Counted from the first letter of the stretch, positions 1 through 10,810 are shown. The stretch: DNA of 64,000 nucleotides from Archangium gephyra (GCA_003243425.1 QFQP01000013.1:62001-126000); one strand, 5' to 3'. Program-made: numbers and translations. The notes: generated from the letters alone by a model not told the origin.

Positions 1-773
1 ATGTGGTCCATGTCTTCGCGGTACACGGGAATGCGCGAGTGGTTCTCTTCGGCGATGAGCTGAAGAATGTCTTCGACGCGCGTGTCGGTGGACAGCGTGA
101 CGACCTCGGTGCGCGGCACCATCACGTCGCGGCACGTCTTCTCGTTGAGCTCGAAGACCGACCGAATCAGCTGCGGCGCGCCGCGATCGACCTCGTTCTT
201 CTGCGCCTGGCGAATGAGCTGTTTCTCGAGCTCTTCGAGCGGCGGCGGCGGCGGGGTGAAGCTCACCTTCACGCCGAACGGCTTGAGCAGGAGGTTCATT
301 GGCGCCACCAGCAGCTTCACCAGGGGCGACAACACCGTCACGCCGATGGTCGCCAGCCGCGAGAGCATCAGCGCCCACGACTCGGGCTTCTGAATCGCGG
401 TGGAGCGGAAGACGATGTCGATGAGCGTGGCCATCAACGCCACCAGCAGCGCCGACGACAGCGGGCTGACCCACACCAGAATGTCGGAGGTCACCAGCAC
501 CGACAGCGAGACGTCGAGGATGCGCGGAATCACCAGGCTGCCTACGCCCACCGCGGTGAAGCCCGAGAGCACCAGCGCCGAGCGAATGGCCGCCGCCGTC
601 GCTTCGGGGTCTTCGCGCAGCTTCACCAGCCGCTGCGCGCGGTAGCTACCTTCTCTGGCCAGCTCCTTGATGCGGTCGTCAGAGAGGCCCTGCATGGCCG
701 CCTCCATGGCCGCGAACAGTCCGCGCACCACGAGCAACCCACACAGAATCGTCCACAGGCCCCACGTCGGCAT
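1..773 (-). CDS. CNNM/CBS-domain (CorC/HlyC-type) membrane protein, 3' end missing
   Basis: This gene runs off the left edge, so only the N-terminal ~257 residues are seen. Translated from the ATG at 773 it starts MPTWGLWTILCGLLVVRGLF, a membrane segment. It continues through the hydrophobic helices of a CNNM (DUF21) domain and then the linker DVMVPRTEVVTLS, the hallmark opening of the first CBS domain in the CorC/HlyC 'hemolysin' family. Family members are inner-membrane proteins linked to divalent cation (Mg/Co) efflux; the substrate here is not determinable. No strong Shine-Dalgarno precedes the ATG, so the start is the best ATG rather than a certain one. The C-terminal second CBS and transporter-associated domains would lie outside the window. 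Confidence 0.8.
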   Translation of the reverse strand, partial: MPTWGLWTILCGLLVVRGLFAAMEAAMQGLSDDRIKELAREGSYRAQRLVKLREDPEATAAAIRSALVLSGFTAVGVGSLVIPRILDVSLSVLVTSDILVWVSPLSSALLVALMATLIDIVFRSTAIQKPESWALMLSRLATIGVTVLSPLVKLLVAPMNLLLKPFGVKVSFTPPPPPLEELEKQLIRQAQKNEVDRGAPQLIRSVFELNEKTCRDVMVPRTEVVTLSTDTRVEDILQLIAEENHSRIPVYREDMDH

Positions 774-870
774 CGCGAACCCAGTCTTAGCGCACGGCCT
801 CCGGCCTCGCCGGTTTGCGGCAAAATGACCGCTATTTCATGGGGTTGCCAAGCTGTGGCACGATGTCGCC

Positions 871-1553
871 ATGCGTCGTGGCCTCATGCTGATCCTCACC
901 TTCTGGGCGGTTACGGCGTTCGCGTGGCCGGTCGACTGGGTTCACGACGTGGAGGCCGGCAAGGAGAAGTTCGTCAAGCTGCCGCGGCTCGACTGGTTCG
1001 AAGTCGAAGACCCGAAGGTGCTGGCAGTCGAATGGCAGCCGGAGTCGGGCGAGCTGCTGTTGATCGCGCTCAAGCCGGGCCGCACCACGGTGCTGTTGGG
1101 CGCGGACGGCAAGGTCGCCGCGTGGCGCGTGCGCATCGGTACACCGCCGGTGACCGACGACGCCGCCTACAAGGCCGCGCTCAAGGCCTGCCCCGACCTG
1201 AAGGTCACGCCGCTGGAAGACGTGAAGCTGACGGCCACGGTGAAAGACGAGCCGTGCCGCAAGTCGTTGCTGGCGCTCTTTCAGACCGACGCCTTCGAAG
1301 CGCGCTTCATCGAGCTGACCTTCGACGAGAAGGTGCTGCAGTCGCAGCTGCGGTCGGTCGATGACGGCTTGAAGGCGATCACGAAGGGCCGCGTGAAGGC
1401 GAAGTACGTGGGCGCAGGGCTGGTGCTGGAAGGCCCGGTCAGCGTCGCTGAACACCGCAAGGTGCTGTGGGAGGTGTTGAAGCGCACGCTGGGCCGCTTC
1501 GCGCTCGATGATCGCATGGAGCTGCCCGAGCCCGCCGACGCAGGAACGCCCTG

Positions 1554-1554
<1 letters not shown>
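871..1554 (+). CDS. Exported protein with pilus-secretin N-terminal-like domain
   Basis: The 227-residue product has a signal peptide (MRRGLMLILTFWAVTAFAWP). The next ~70 residues (EKFVKLPRLDWFEVEDPKV through KPGRTTVLLG) resemble the N-terminal domain of CpaC/RcpA-type pilus secretins, a small beta domain that normally precedes the secretin pore. The remainder (about 95-215) is a mixed alpha/beta region with two cysteines that could form a periplasmic disulphide. No secretin pore domain follows, so it is a stand-alone periplasmic protein. Its stop overlaps the start of the downstream cation antiporter (TGATG), so the two are translationally coupled. The domain assignment is pattern recognition; the function is unknown. 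Confidence 0.75.
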
Positions 1555-3537
<1,983 letters not shown>

Positions 3538-3563
<26 letters not shown>

Positions 3564-3861
3564 CCTCGACGTCGGCGAGCCGCACGCGGTGATCCGCCTG
3601 CTTGAGCAGCACCTCGTCGCCGCGCCTCACCACCAGGCCGTGGCGCTGGAACCCGAGCGCACGAATGGCCTCGGCGGCGCCCGGGGCGCGGTGGTCGATG
3701 AGCTGCAGCTGGAAGTCAGCGCGGCTCTTCTGCGACGCCGTGAGCCCTTCACGCGTCGCGCGACAGGCGCTGCAGAAGTCGAGGTACCAGTACGTCACCA
3801 GCACCGGCTCGGCGGGTCTGGCGCATGCGGCCAGGAGCAGCACGCAGGCCAGCCACCTCAT
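3538..3861 (-). CDS. Small thioredoxin-like lipoprotein with CxxC
   Basis: This is a 107-residue predicted lipoprotein starting MRWLACVLLLAACARP (lipobox LAAC). The mature part opens with VLVTYWYLDFCSACRATREG, a thioredoxin-fold beginning with a CSAC redox motif, and ends in a beta-rich half typical of a minimal thioredoxin domain. The ATG at 3861 overlaps the stop of the upstream copper/haem lipoprotein gene (ATGA), so the two are coupled. I infer a role in disulphide, haem-site or copper-site maintenance for its partner, which contains a CxxCH haem site and copper ligands. An in-frame start at 3894 exists but adds a non-signal-like extension. The annotation as a CDS is good; the function is inferred. 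Confidence 0.75.
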
Positions 3862-5144
3862 CGCGCGGCCGTGACGTAGACGAAGCCCACGCACATCTCG
3901 TCGCCCGTTCCTTCACCCCAGTTCAGCGCCGAGCTCGCCGGGCCCTCGTTGTTCCAGTGGCATTCGATGCGCAGGTCATCGCCGGGCTCCACCCGCGTGG
4001 GCGACTTGATGCAGCGTGTCTGGGCGCCGTGCTCCACGCTCAGCGACGCCCACGTGCCGCGGGTGTGCATGTGCAGCATGCCGCCGTGCACCTCGAACGG
4101 TGCGTCGGCCGGCAGCACGCCCTTCGAGGCGCGACTGACGATGAGGTCGCTCTTCATGCGGAAGGCATGGAACGCGTCTCGTGCACCGGCCGGGATGTCC
4201 ATGGCCTCGTCGCGCACCCAGCGCGGGTCGGCGAAGGGGAGCATGAAGGCTTCCCGCTCGACCGCATCGTCCAGGCGCAGCAGCACCTTCGATTGGTCGA
4301 ACCCCGGAGTGCTCGCGGTGAGGTTGTAGTGCATCTGCACCACGAGCCGGGTGCCCGGGGTGATGCGAACGCCGGTGCCGGCGGGAAGGTCTACGCCCGA
4401 GACGCCAGGCGCCCACACGCCCACCATCGACGGCACGTTGCCCGCGGTCGGTGCCTGGTCGCCCGTGGACGGCGCGGGGCCGCCGAAGCACGGGTAGCCG
4501 GGCCCGTCGTACGTCGCCTCGGCGTCGGTGTAGGTGGCGGCCTTGTCGGGCGCGACGCGGAAGACGACCACGTGGTGCACCTGGTTCTCGAGGTCGGGTT
4601 CCACGCCGAAGCCAGTGATGAAGCGGTCGGTCTGGTTGCCGAGGTCCATCACGAAGCAGCGGTAGTCGTCAGGCGCGCTGGTGGGCAGATAGGGCTCGGG
4701 CAGCGTCAACACGGTGTCGACGCGCGAGAGGCCGGTGGGAGGCGGGAGCGGACGTGCCACGGCACCGGTGATGTCTGCGCCGGTGTCGACCCAGTCTCGG
4801 ATGCGCACGATCTGCTCGTCGGTCAGCGAGCGATCGCCCACGTAGGAGTTGCAGCTGCGATGCGGCGGCCAGGGAGGCATCGCGCGCCGGCACACCGACG
4901 ATCGCAGGCTGCCCGCCATGGTGCGCATCTGGTCTGGTGTCTCGAGCGGGAATGGGCCGGCCCCGCCAGCCCGGTGACACCCGGCGCACTTCGCTTCGAG
5001 CACCGGCTGCACCTCGGTCACGAAGTCGACCGAGCGCGCAGGGGTCCCCTCGCAGACGTCGGGCAGCGCAGGCAGCGGCGCGCGAGGAGGCTCTTCACAG
5101 GCAAGGCAGAGGACCGCGAACGGGACGAGGAGAGGTGTCTTCAT
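3858..5144 (-). CDS. Lipoprotein with c-type haem motif and copper type II ascorbate-dependent monooxygenase domain
   Basis: The 428-residue product begins MKTPLLVPFAVLCLACEE, a lipoprotein-like signal. Residues ~40-130 carry a cytochrome c-like segment with CAGCH and a candidate axial methionine in RAMPPWPP. The rest matches the peptidylglycine alpha-hydroxylating monooxygenase (PHM) fold. The copper-ligand pattern appears complete: a His pair in NQVHHVVVF, VVQMHYNL, LHMHTRG, and the methionine in GTGDEMCVGF, which matches the CuB methionine context of PHM. Eukaryotic PHM uses copper, ascorbate and oxygen to hydroxylate C-H bonds; substrates of bacterial homologues are unknown. It heads a two-gene operon with the CxxC lipoprotein and is divergent from the OmpR-type regulator. 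Confidence 0.85.
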   Translation of the reverse strand: MKTPLLVPFAVLCLACEEPPRAPLPALPDVCEGTPARSVDFVTEVQPVLEAKCAGCHRAGGAGPFPLETPDQMRTMAGSLRSSVCRRAMPPWPPHRSCNSYVGDRSLTDEQIVRIRDWVDTGADITGAVARPLPPPTGLSRVDTVLTLPEPYLPTSAPDDYRCFVMDLGNQTDRFITGFGVEPDLENQVHHVVVFRVAPDKAATYTDAEATYDGPGYPCFGGPAPSTGDQAPTAGNVPSMVGVWAPGVSGVDLPAGTGVRITPGTRLVVQMHYNLTASTPGFDQSKVLLRLDDAVEREAFMLPFADPRWVRDEAMDIPAGARDAFHAFRMKSDLIVSRASKGVLPADAPFEVHGGMLHMHTRGTWASLSVEHGAQTRCIKSPTRVEPGDDLRIECHWNNEGPASSALNWGEGTGDEMCVGFVYVTAAR

Positions 5145-5246
5145 GCCCCTCACGGTGCCGTCGCGGCGCGTACGAAACATCGTCGCCCGATGACGAAGTA
5201 TTACAGCGCTGGATCCTCCCGGGCTTCGCGCGGTGAAGTGACCCGC

Positions 5247-5948
5247 ATGCTGGGCGCGATGCACGTGCTGCTGGTCGAGGACGACGTTCGTCTCGCGGCG
5301 CTCACCGCGCGCTACCTGAGCCAGCACGGGCTGACGGTGACCGTCGCCCACGACGGTGAAGAGGCGCTCCGGCACGCGCGCGTCACCGCTTTCGACGCCG
5401 TCTTGTTGGACCTGACGCTGCCGCGCATCGACGGGCTCGAGGTGTGCCGGCGGCTGCGGGCGTTGGGTGACGTGCCCATCGTCGTGGTGACCGCGCGGGT
5501 CGAGGAGGCGGATCGCGTGCTGGGGCTCGAGAGCGGCGCCGACGACTACGTGCTCAAGCCGTTCTCGTCCCGGGAGCTGGTCGCGCGGCTGCGCGCGCAG
5601 GTGCGGCGCGCGCGGGGCCAGCTCAAGAAGGTGGCGCCGGTGTTGGTCCGCGGGAACCTCACGCTCGACCCCGGCCGCTTCGAGGTGCGCCGCGGCGAGA
5701 CCCCGGTGGCGCTGACGCCCGCGGAGTTCTCGGTGCTCTACGCGCTGGCCGAAGCGCCGGGTCGCGTCTTCAGCCGGGAGCAACTGCTCGATCTCGCGCG
5801 GCACGGCGCCGACGAGGCCTTCGACCGCACGGTGGACGTCACCATCTTCCGAATTCGACAGAAGCTCGAGTCAGACCCGTCGCGACCGGCGCTGGTGCGC
5901 ACGGTGCGTGGTGCCGGCTACTTCTTCGCCCACCGGGACTCGCCCTGA
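5247..5948 (+). CDS. OmpR-family response regulator
   Basis: An N-terminal receiver domain (VLLVEDDVRLAALTARYL, phosphoacceptor Asp in AVLLDLTLPRIDG, conserved Lys in YVLKPF) is joined to a C-terminal winged-helix DNA-binding domain (LTPAEFSVLYALAEAPGRV to VRTVRGAGYFF), the OmpR/PhoB layout. The ATG at 5247 has a GGTGAAG sequence 8 bases upstream; a second ATG at 5259 (MHVLLVEDD) would remove only four residues and is also possible. The partner histidine kinase follows directly. The divergent copper/haem lipoprotein gene begins about 100 bases away, so it is a possible target. The inducing signal is unknown. Confidence 0.95.
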   Translation: MLGAMHVLLVEDDVRLAALTARYLSQHGLTVTVAHDGEEALRHARVTAFDAVLLDLTLPRIDGLEVCRRLRALGDVPIVVVTARVEEADRVLGLESGADDYVLKPFSSRELVARLRAQVRRARGQLKKVAPVLVRGNLTLDPGRFEVRRGETPVALTPAEFSVLYALAEAPGRVFSREQLLDLARHGADEAFDRTVDVTIFRIRQKLESDPSRPALVRTVRGAGYFFAHRDSP

Positions 5949-5983
5949 TCTCCCGCCCGCGCAGCATCTTCTGGCAGATCTGG

Positions 5984-7255
5984 TTGGCCTCGCTGGTTCA
6001 ACTGGCGCTGGTGTTCGGCGGGTTCCTCGCGGTGCGCTCGTGGCTCGCGGTCAGCTCCGCGAACACGGCGCGGGTGGCAGCGGCCCTGTCGATGCTCGAG
6101 CAGGCCCTGGGCGATGACGCGCGGCTGCTCGAGGTGCAGCGCTGGCTGGAGCGCGAGTGGGGCGGCCGCGTGCGCCTCACGCGCGTCGACGGCACGCCGC
6201 TGTCGCAGTCGCCCGACGCGCCGCCGGAGTTCGACGCGGAGACGCTCGCGCGCGTGCTGGCCGGTGAGCGCGTCGAAGACGGAGACCTCGTCAGCGCGGC
6301 GCTCCCGGCGCAGGCGCCGCGCCTGTTGGTGCGGCTGGAGTTCGCGCCGGTGCTCCTGCCGCGGCAGGTCCTCGGCGGGTTCTCGGTGCTGGGCCTGGCG
6401 GCGCTGGCGTGGGTGCTGACGCGCACGGTGGCGCAGCCGGTGCGGCGCATGGTGGTGATGGCCGAGCGGCTGGCGTCAGGCGATCTCTCGGCGCGCACGG
6501 GGCTCACGCGGCGCGACGAGCTGGGGGCGCTCGCCACTGCGCTCGACGCGCTCGGCGGCAGGTTGCAGCAGGCGCGCCTCTCCGAGCAGGAGCTGCTCGC
6601 CAACGTGTCTCACGAGCTGCGCACGCCGCTGGCGCGCATTCGCGTCGCGCTGGAGCTCGCCGAGGCGGGTGACGCCGAAGCCGCCCGTGACTCGCTGCGG
6701 TCGATCTCGACCGACCTCGGCGAACTGCAGCAGCTGCTCGACGACGTGTTCACGGTGGCGCGGTTGTCGACGGCCGGGGGCTCCGCGTCGCTGACCTTGC
6801 GCCCGGTGCACGTGCCCTTGTCGGCGCTGCTGACTCGCGTGGCGCAGCGCTTCGTCGAGCTCTGGCCCACGCACCACCTCGAGCTGCGCGACGCCGCCGG
6901 GGCGCCGATGGTGTGCGTCGACCCGGTGCTGCTCAGGCGCGCCGTCGACAACCTGGTCGACAACGCTGCGAAGTACTCCGACGACGGCACCACGGTGCGG
7001 CTGAGCGTGCGGCGTCGCGACGCGCTGCTGGAGCTGGTGGTGGAGGACCAGGGGTGCGGTGTTCCCCCGGCTGAACTCGGGCGCGTGTTCACGCCCTTCT
7101 TCAGGGGCGAGCACGTGCGCGCCCGCGGCACCGGAGGCGTGGGCCTCGGCCTCACCCTGGCCCGGCGCATCGTCGAGGCGCACGGCGGCACGCTGCGCCT
7201 CGAGAGCGACGGCGTTCGCGGCACGACGGTGCGGCTGACGCTTCAGGCTCTCTGA
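5984..7255 (+). CDS. Sensor histidine kinase, partner of the OmpR-type regulator
   Basis: The protein has an N-terminal membrane segment (QLALVFGGFLAVRSWLAV), a short periplasmic region, a second membrane helix (GFSVLGLAALAWVLT), a HAMP domain (VAQPVRRMVVMAERL), a HisKA dimerisation domain with the phospho-histidine in NVSHELRTPLARIR, and an ATPase domain (DNLVDNAAKYS, DQGCGVP, GVGLGLTLARRI). It therefore autophosphorylates and passes phosphate to the preceding receiver. The start given is TTG at 5984. The in-frame sequence just upstream reads ISRPRSIFWQIWL, exactly what sensor kinases start with, from a CTG at 5945 overlapping the regulator's stop (CTGA). A non-canonical start there would make the true protein 13 residues longer. 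Confidence 0.92.
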   Translation: MASLVQLALVFGGFLAVRSWLAVSSANTARVAAALSMLEQALGDDARLLEVQRWLEREWGGRVRLTRVDGTPLSQSPDAPPEFDAETLARVLAGERVEDGDLVSAALPAQAPRLLVRLEFAPVLLPRQVLGGFSVLGLAALAWVLTRTVAQPVRRMVVMAERLASGDLSARTGLTRRDELGALATALDALGGRLQQARLSEQELLANVSHELRTPLARIRVALELAEAGDAEAARDSLRSISTDLGELQQLLDDVFTVARLSTAGGSASLTLRPVHVPLSALLTRVAQRFVELWPTHHLELRDAAGAPMVCVDPVLLRRAVDNLVDNAAKYSDDGTTVRLSVRRRDALLELVVEDQGCGVPPAELGRVFTPFFRGEHVRARGTGGVGLGLTLARRIVEAHGGTLRLESDGVRGTTVRLTLQAL

Positions 7256-7983
7256 GCGACGGCGATGAGCGACACCCCGAACGGCAACGACGTGCGGCCC
7301 ACGGCCAGCGACTCACTGCCGAACAGCTGCGTGAGCACCGCGTTCACGGGCTGCTTGGTCTCTTCGAGATCCGCCTCGCGCTTGGGCGTGAAGCGGCTGG
7401 GCATCAACTTTTCGAGCACGCGCGCGGCGGCGACGGCCGGGAAGAGCAGGGTGTTGTAGTAGCTCGCGAACGTCACCTTCAGCCCCGCGCTCGACAGGTG
7501 CGAGACCAGCTGCATGCGGCCGTAGCGGCGTTTGTGGAAGTTCACGTCGTCGTGGTGGCTCCACAGGAACTGAAACGCCGGCACGGTGACGACGATCTGC
7601 CCGTCGAAGGGCAGCCGCTCCTTCATGGTGCGCAGCGACCCGATGGCGTCGTCGACGTGCTCGATGACGTCGAAGGCGGTGACGACATCGAACGTGCCCT
7701 GCGGAATGTCGTGCGGGAGCTCGCACGGCTCGACGCGCTTGCCGGGGAACTTGGCCTGCGCGCGCGCGCGCATCTCGGGCGAGTACTCACAACCAGAGAC
7801 CTCGCCGAACTCGGACAACAAGGGGAACATGCCGCCGCTGCCGCAGCCCACGTCGAGAATGCGGCGGTTGGCGCGGGGCAACAGGTGTCGGTGCAACACC
7901 GAACGAATCACGCGCCGCCGGCCTTCGAACCACCAGTGCCGATCTTCCAGTCTGTCGTGCGCGTCGTACATCTCGGGCGTCAT
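7243..7983 (-). CDS. Class I SAM-dependent methyltransferase
   Basis: This 246-residue soluble protein carries the class I methyltransferase signature: ILDVGCGSGG (motif I, SAM-binding glycine loop) near residue 40, an acidic residue at the end of the next strand (VSGCEYSPEM), and FDVVTAFDVIEHVDD as motif II. The C-terminal part contains aromatic and basic residues (FLWSHHDDVNFHKRRYG), often seen in methyltransferases acting on glycans, lipids or small molecules. The ATG at 7983 overlaps the stop of the upstream aat gene (ATGA), so the two are co-translated. The 3' end overlaps the histidine kinase gene by 13 bases tail to tail. The substrate is unknown. Confidence 0.88.
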   Translation of the reverse strand: MTPEMYDAHDRLEDRHWWFEGRRRVIRSVLHRHLLPRANRRILDVGCGSGGMFPLLSEFGEVSGCEYSPEMRARAQAKFPGKRVEPCELPHDIPQGTFDVVTAFDVIEHVDDAIGSLRTMKERLPFDGQIVVTVPAFQFLWSHHDDVNFHKRRYGRMQLVSHLSSAGLKVTFASYYNTLLFPAVAAARVLEKLMPSRFTPKREADLEETKQPVNAVLTQLFGSESLAVGRTSLPFGVSLIAVAQRA

Positions 7984-8672
7984 GCGGCTCCTTCCTGCAG
8001 CGACCACCTGCCCTGTCGCGTCGGGAAGCTGGTGAGTGAGGCGAGCGCCGCGGTGAAGCGGTCCCGCGGCCAGGGGGTGGCGCCGAAGCGCGCGAGGTGG
8101 GCCGTCTCCTGCTGGCAGTCGACCAGCTGCACGCCCCAGCCACGCATCCACTCCACCAGCGTGACGAAAGCCACCTTCGAGGCGTCGTCGGCGTGCGCGA
8201 ACATCGACTCGCCGTAGAACACGCGGCCCAGCGACACGCCGTACAAGCCGCCGACCAGCCGGCCGTCGAACCAGGTCTCGGCGCTGTGCGCGAGCCCGAG
8301 CTCGTGCAGCTTGAGGTACGCCTTGCGCATGTCGCGGGTGATCCACGTGCCGCGCTGACCGGGCCGCTTCGTCTTCGCGCACCCGTCGATGACGCCTTCG
8401 AACGCCGTGTCGAGCTTCACCTCGTACACGCCGCGGTTCATCATCTTGCGCAGCGACCTGGGTACGTGCAGCGACTTCGGCTCGAGCACGAAGCGCGGGT
8501 CGGGGCAGTGCCAGAGAATCGGCAGCCCCTCGCTGTACCAGGGGAAGATGCCGCGGCGGTACGCCTCCTCGAGCCGCTCCGGCCTCAAGTCACCACCGAC
8601 GGCGATGATGCCGTCGGCGTCGGTGTCCTCGATGGGAGGAAAGCGGGTCGGGTCGGGCCCCAGGAAATGCAT
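7980..8672 (-). CDS. aat: Leucyl/phenylalanyl-tRNA--protein transferase
   Basis: Aat transfers Leu or Phe from charged tRNA to proteins with N-terminal Arg or Lys, creating N-degrons for ClpS/ClpAP. The 230-residue protein has the family's characteristic stretches: the N-terminal FPPIEDTDADGIIAVGGDL, YRRGIFPWYSEG, ILWHCPDPR, GTWITRDMRKAY, HSAETWFDGRLVGGLYGVS, and GRVFYGESMFAHADDASK. Length and motif order are those of complete bacterial enzymes. It is followed by a coupled methyltransferase and preceded 6 bases upstream by the LEA-type lipoprotein gene, so it sits inside a four-gene minus-strand run. Confidence 0.96.
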   Translation of the reverse strand: MHFLGPDPTRFPPIEDTDADGIIAVGGDLRPERLEEAYRRGIFPWYSEGLPILWHCPDPRFVLEPKSLHVPRSLRKMMNRGVYEVKLDTAFEGVIDGCAKTKRPGQRGTWITRDMRKAYLKLHELGLAHSAETWFDGRLVGGLYGVSLGRVFYGESMFAHADDASKVAFVTLVEWMRGWGVQLVDCQQETAHLARFGATPWPRDRFTAALASLTSFPTRQGRWSLQEGAA

Positions 8673-8678
8673 CGCGGA

Positions 8679-9497
8679 CTACTTGGTGAGCTTGATGTCG
8701 CCGATGTTCTCGAGCGGCTCGCTGTACAGCTGCGCCCGCAGCGTGGAGTTCAGCACGTAGGGCACCACCTTGCTCTTGACGATCTTCGCGGCCTCCTTGC
8801 CGTGCGTCTCGTCGTTCATGGTGACGGTGATGTCGAACACCCCGGTCGACGCCGGAGAAATGCGGTCACCCGCGCCCAGCGTGCCCTTGCCCAGCTCCTT
8901 GCCCGCCAGCTGCGCCGTGTAGTCGAGGCCGGTGATGCTGATCTGGAACGGGTTGGGGTTCACCACGCCGAGGTGAAAGACGGCCTGCACCTCCACGTCA
9001 CTCGAGCGGAAGGCGTCGAAGTCGATGAACTTGAGGTGCGGCAGGCGCGGCGTGCGCACCTCCTTCGATTTGGCGAAGGGCACCTCGAAGGTCTTCGCGC
9101 CGGCCTTGATGAACAGCGTGCCGCGCAGGGCCAGCAACAGCGAGCCACCGCGCGCGTCCATGGCCTTCAGCTCTTCTTCGTCCTTCACGTAGACGAGGCT
9201 CTCACCGAGCTCGAACTTCGCCTGTGCGCCGGCCTTGCCCGCCACGTTGAGGCCCGCCTCGCCGCTGCGCTTCACCGTGCCGTCGACCACGAATTCCCAC
9301 GCGGCCTTCTCGATGACGATGTCGTCGTTCGCGGCCTGCACCGTGCCGGTGTACTTCACGTCGACGCCGGTGAGGCTCTGGGTGACGACGGTGAAGTCCT
9401 CGTCGGGCAGCGTGGGCGGTGGCACGTCGGCCACCACTTCAGGCGCCGTCTTGCAGGCGGCGAGCAGCAACACCAGCGACAGCAGCGCGCGCTTCAT
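8679..9497 (-). CDS. LEA type 2 / WHy-domain lipoprotein
   Basis: This 272-residue lipoprotein has the lipobox LAAC in MKRALLSLVLLLAACKTAP. The mature protein appears to hold two immunoglobulin-like beta domains. The second, around residues 165-265 (FHLGVVNPNPFQISITGLDY), has the NPN sequence typical of WHy/LEA14 domains, which occur in desiccation-linked and outer-membrane-associated proteins. The ATG at 9497 overlaps the stop of the upstream lipoprotein gene (ATGA); an adjacent GTG at 9500 is the alternative. The function is unknown, and an envelope or stress-protective role is only inferred from the fold. Confidence 0.78.
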   Translation of the reverse strand: MKRALLSLVLLLAACKTAPEVVADVPPPTLPDEDFTVVTQSLTGVDVKYTGTVQAANDDIVIEKAAWEFVVDGTVKRSGEAGLNVAGKAGAQAKFELGESLVYVKDEEELKAMDARGGSLLLALRGTLFIKAGAKTFEVPFAKSKEVRTPRLPHLKFIDFDAFRSSDVEVQAVFHLGVVNPNPFQISITGLDYTAQLAGKELGKGTLGAGDRISPASTGVFDITVTMNDETHGKEAAKIVKSKVVPYVLNSTLRAQLYSEPLENIGDIKLTK

Positions 9498-10249
9498 CAC
9501 GGCACCCCCAGGCTGCAGCCTTCAGGGCCGGCATCGGGCGTACCGATGTCGCGAATGCGCTGCAGGTGGTTGGGGATGGCCGACGGGTTGCCGGCGAGGT
9601 TGAACGGGCTGGTGATGACGGTGAAGCCGGTGCCGGGCACGAACACGCGGCGCGAGTCGGAGCCGTGATCGGGCGTCTCACCGAAGATGAGCGTGAACGC
9701 GGTGTCGGTGGCCACGCCGGCGGGGTTGCGCTTCTCGCTGGCCGTCGAGTCCGACGTGGTGACGCGGTACACGGTGCTGGTGCTCGAGTTGTCGCTCGAG
9801 AGGAACGCGTCGCGCGTGGTCGAGAAGTTCTGGTTCGCGCCGGCGCCCAGCGGCAACCAGGTCACGCCGGTGATGGTCGTGCCGCTGCGGTAGGTGACCG
9901 ACGAGTTGCGCGCGATGCGGCGCATGAGCACCAGGTTGCCGCTGTCGAACGCGAAGTAGTCGATGCCGAGAATCTGCCCACCCTGGCGGTACTCGACGGG
10001 AATGGTCTTCACGCCGCCCTCGAGCTCGAACACCTCACGCACCCACGCGCCCAGCGACGGCTGCAACACCTCGGGCGCCAGCGGGTCCGACGAGTATTCG
10101 AAGCAGCGGTTGACGATGAGGCCGAACTCCTGCTGCGCGGTGCAGTCGAGGCCGCAGCTCGTGTCGGGGCCAGCGTCGACGGGAGTGCGTGGAGGAGGGC
10201 TGCACGCGGCGAGCGCGACGGACAGGACGGCGAAGAGGAGGGTGCGCAT
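9497..10249 (-). CDS. Hypothetical lipoprotein
   Basis: The 250-residue predicted lipoprotein starts MRTLLFAVLSVALAACSPPP (lipobox LAAC) and is followed by a proline-rich linker. The mature region is beta-rich (for example TYRSGTTITGVTWLPLGAG and FTLIFGETPDHGSDSRRVF) and contains four cysteines after the lipobox that may pair (SCGLDC, RCF, GCSLG). I recognise no domain. It is the first gene of a minus-strand run with the LEA-type lipoprotein, aat and a methyltransferase, and overlaps the next gene by ATGA. The ATG at 10249 is chosen because it gives a clean signal peptide. Confidence 0.7.
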   Translation of the reverse strand: MRTLLFAVLSVALAACSPPPRTPVDAGPDTSCGLDCTAQQEFGLIVNRCFEYSSDPLAPEVLQPSLGAWVREVFELEGGVKTIPVEYRQGGQILGIDYFAFDSGNLVLMRRIARNSSVTYRSGTTITGVTWLPLGAGANQNFSTTRDAFLSSDNSSTSTVYRVTTSDSTASEKRNPAGVATDTAFTLIFGETPDHGSDSRRVFVPGTGFTVITSPFNLAGNPSAIPNHLQRIRDIGTPDAGPEGCSLGVP

Positions 10250-10318
10250 GGGCGAAGGCTCATAGCGCATGCCGCTCGCGAATTGACCCGCAAACCCCCG
10301 GTCGTTACCCGCGCCGCC

Positions 10319-10768
10319 ATGCGAGTCACCGTGGTGCTCTTCGGGCTGCTGGCGGGCGTGGGCTGCAGCGGGCCGCGCGACGTGGGCAAGTGGAAGGGCA
10401 CGTGGGCCGGCAGCGCCGTCATCAACACCGGCCGCCAGCCCGAACTCTACGAAGGCACGCTCACCATCGACGAGACGGCCGTCTTCGAGGCGAAGTCGAA
10501 GGCCGTCGACGGCCGGGTCTTCACCTGCGCGCTCACCGCCGCCGACATCGACACCGGCGGCGCCCGCTTCACCACGCCGGCGACGTGCGCACTGCGCGCC
10601 GCGCCACCGGGCGACTGCACCTATGAGGTGACCTTCGCCGACGCGGCCGCCACGCGCGACGGTGAGTCGTTGCAGGCCACCGCGAACGGGCGTTTCACCT
10701 CGACGTGCACCCAGTCGAGCAGCCAGACGCTCGACTTCGCGTTGACCCTTTCCGCCACGCGGCAGTGA
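10319..10768 (+). CDS. Small hypothetical lipoprotein
   Basis: The product is 149 residues starting MRVTVVLFGLLAGVGCSGP, a signal with a slightly atypical lipobox. The mature part is a compact beta-rich domain (KWKGTWAGSAVINTGRQPELYEG...) with four cysteines besides the lipobox, suggesting a disulphide-stabilised lipocalin-like or beta-sandwich fold. It is rich in Thr, Ala and Ser at the C-terminus. Divergent from the lipoprotein at 9497-10249, with about 70 bases between the two starts that must carry both promoters. No function can be assigned. Confidence 0.7.
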   Translation: MRVTVVLFGLLAGVGCSGPRDVGKWKGTWAGSAVINTGRQPELYEGTLTIDETAVFEAKSKAVDGRVFTCALTAADIDTGGARFTTPATCALRAAPPGDCTYEVTFADAAATRDGESLQATANGRFTSTCTQSSSQTLDFALTLSATRQ

Positions 10769-10810
10769 TTCTCGTTGTGGCCCCGCCGGGCCGCGCGGCA
10801 CACTCGGTTG

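Noticed and set aside
856..870. TGGCACGATGTCGCC just before the gene at 871 as a sigma-54 promoter
   Set aside because: No GC at the required spacing and it would place the transcription start inside the coding sequence.
3..1364. Long plus-strand open frame of 453 codons at the left edge
   Set aside because: Its product is an Arg/His/Gln-rich shadow of the minus-strand CNNM/CBS gene and of the exported-protein gene; such shadows are common in GC-rich DNA.
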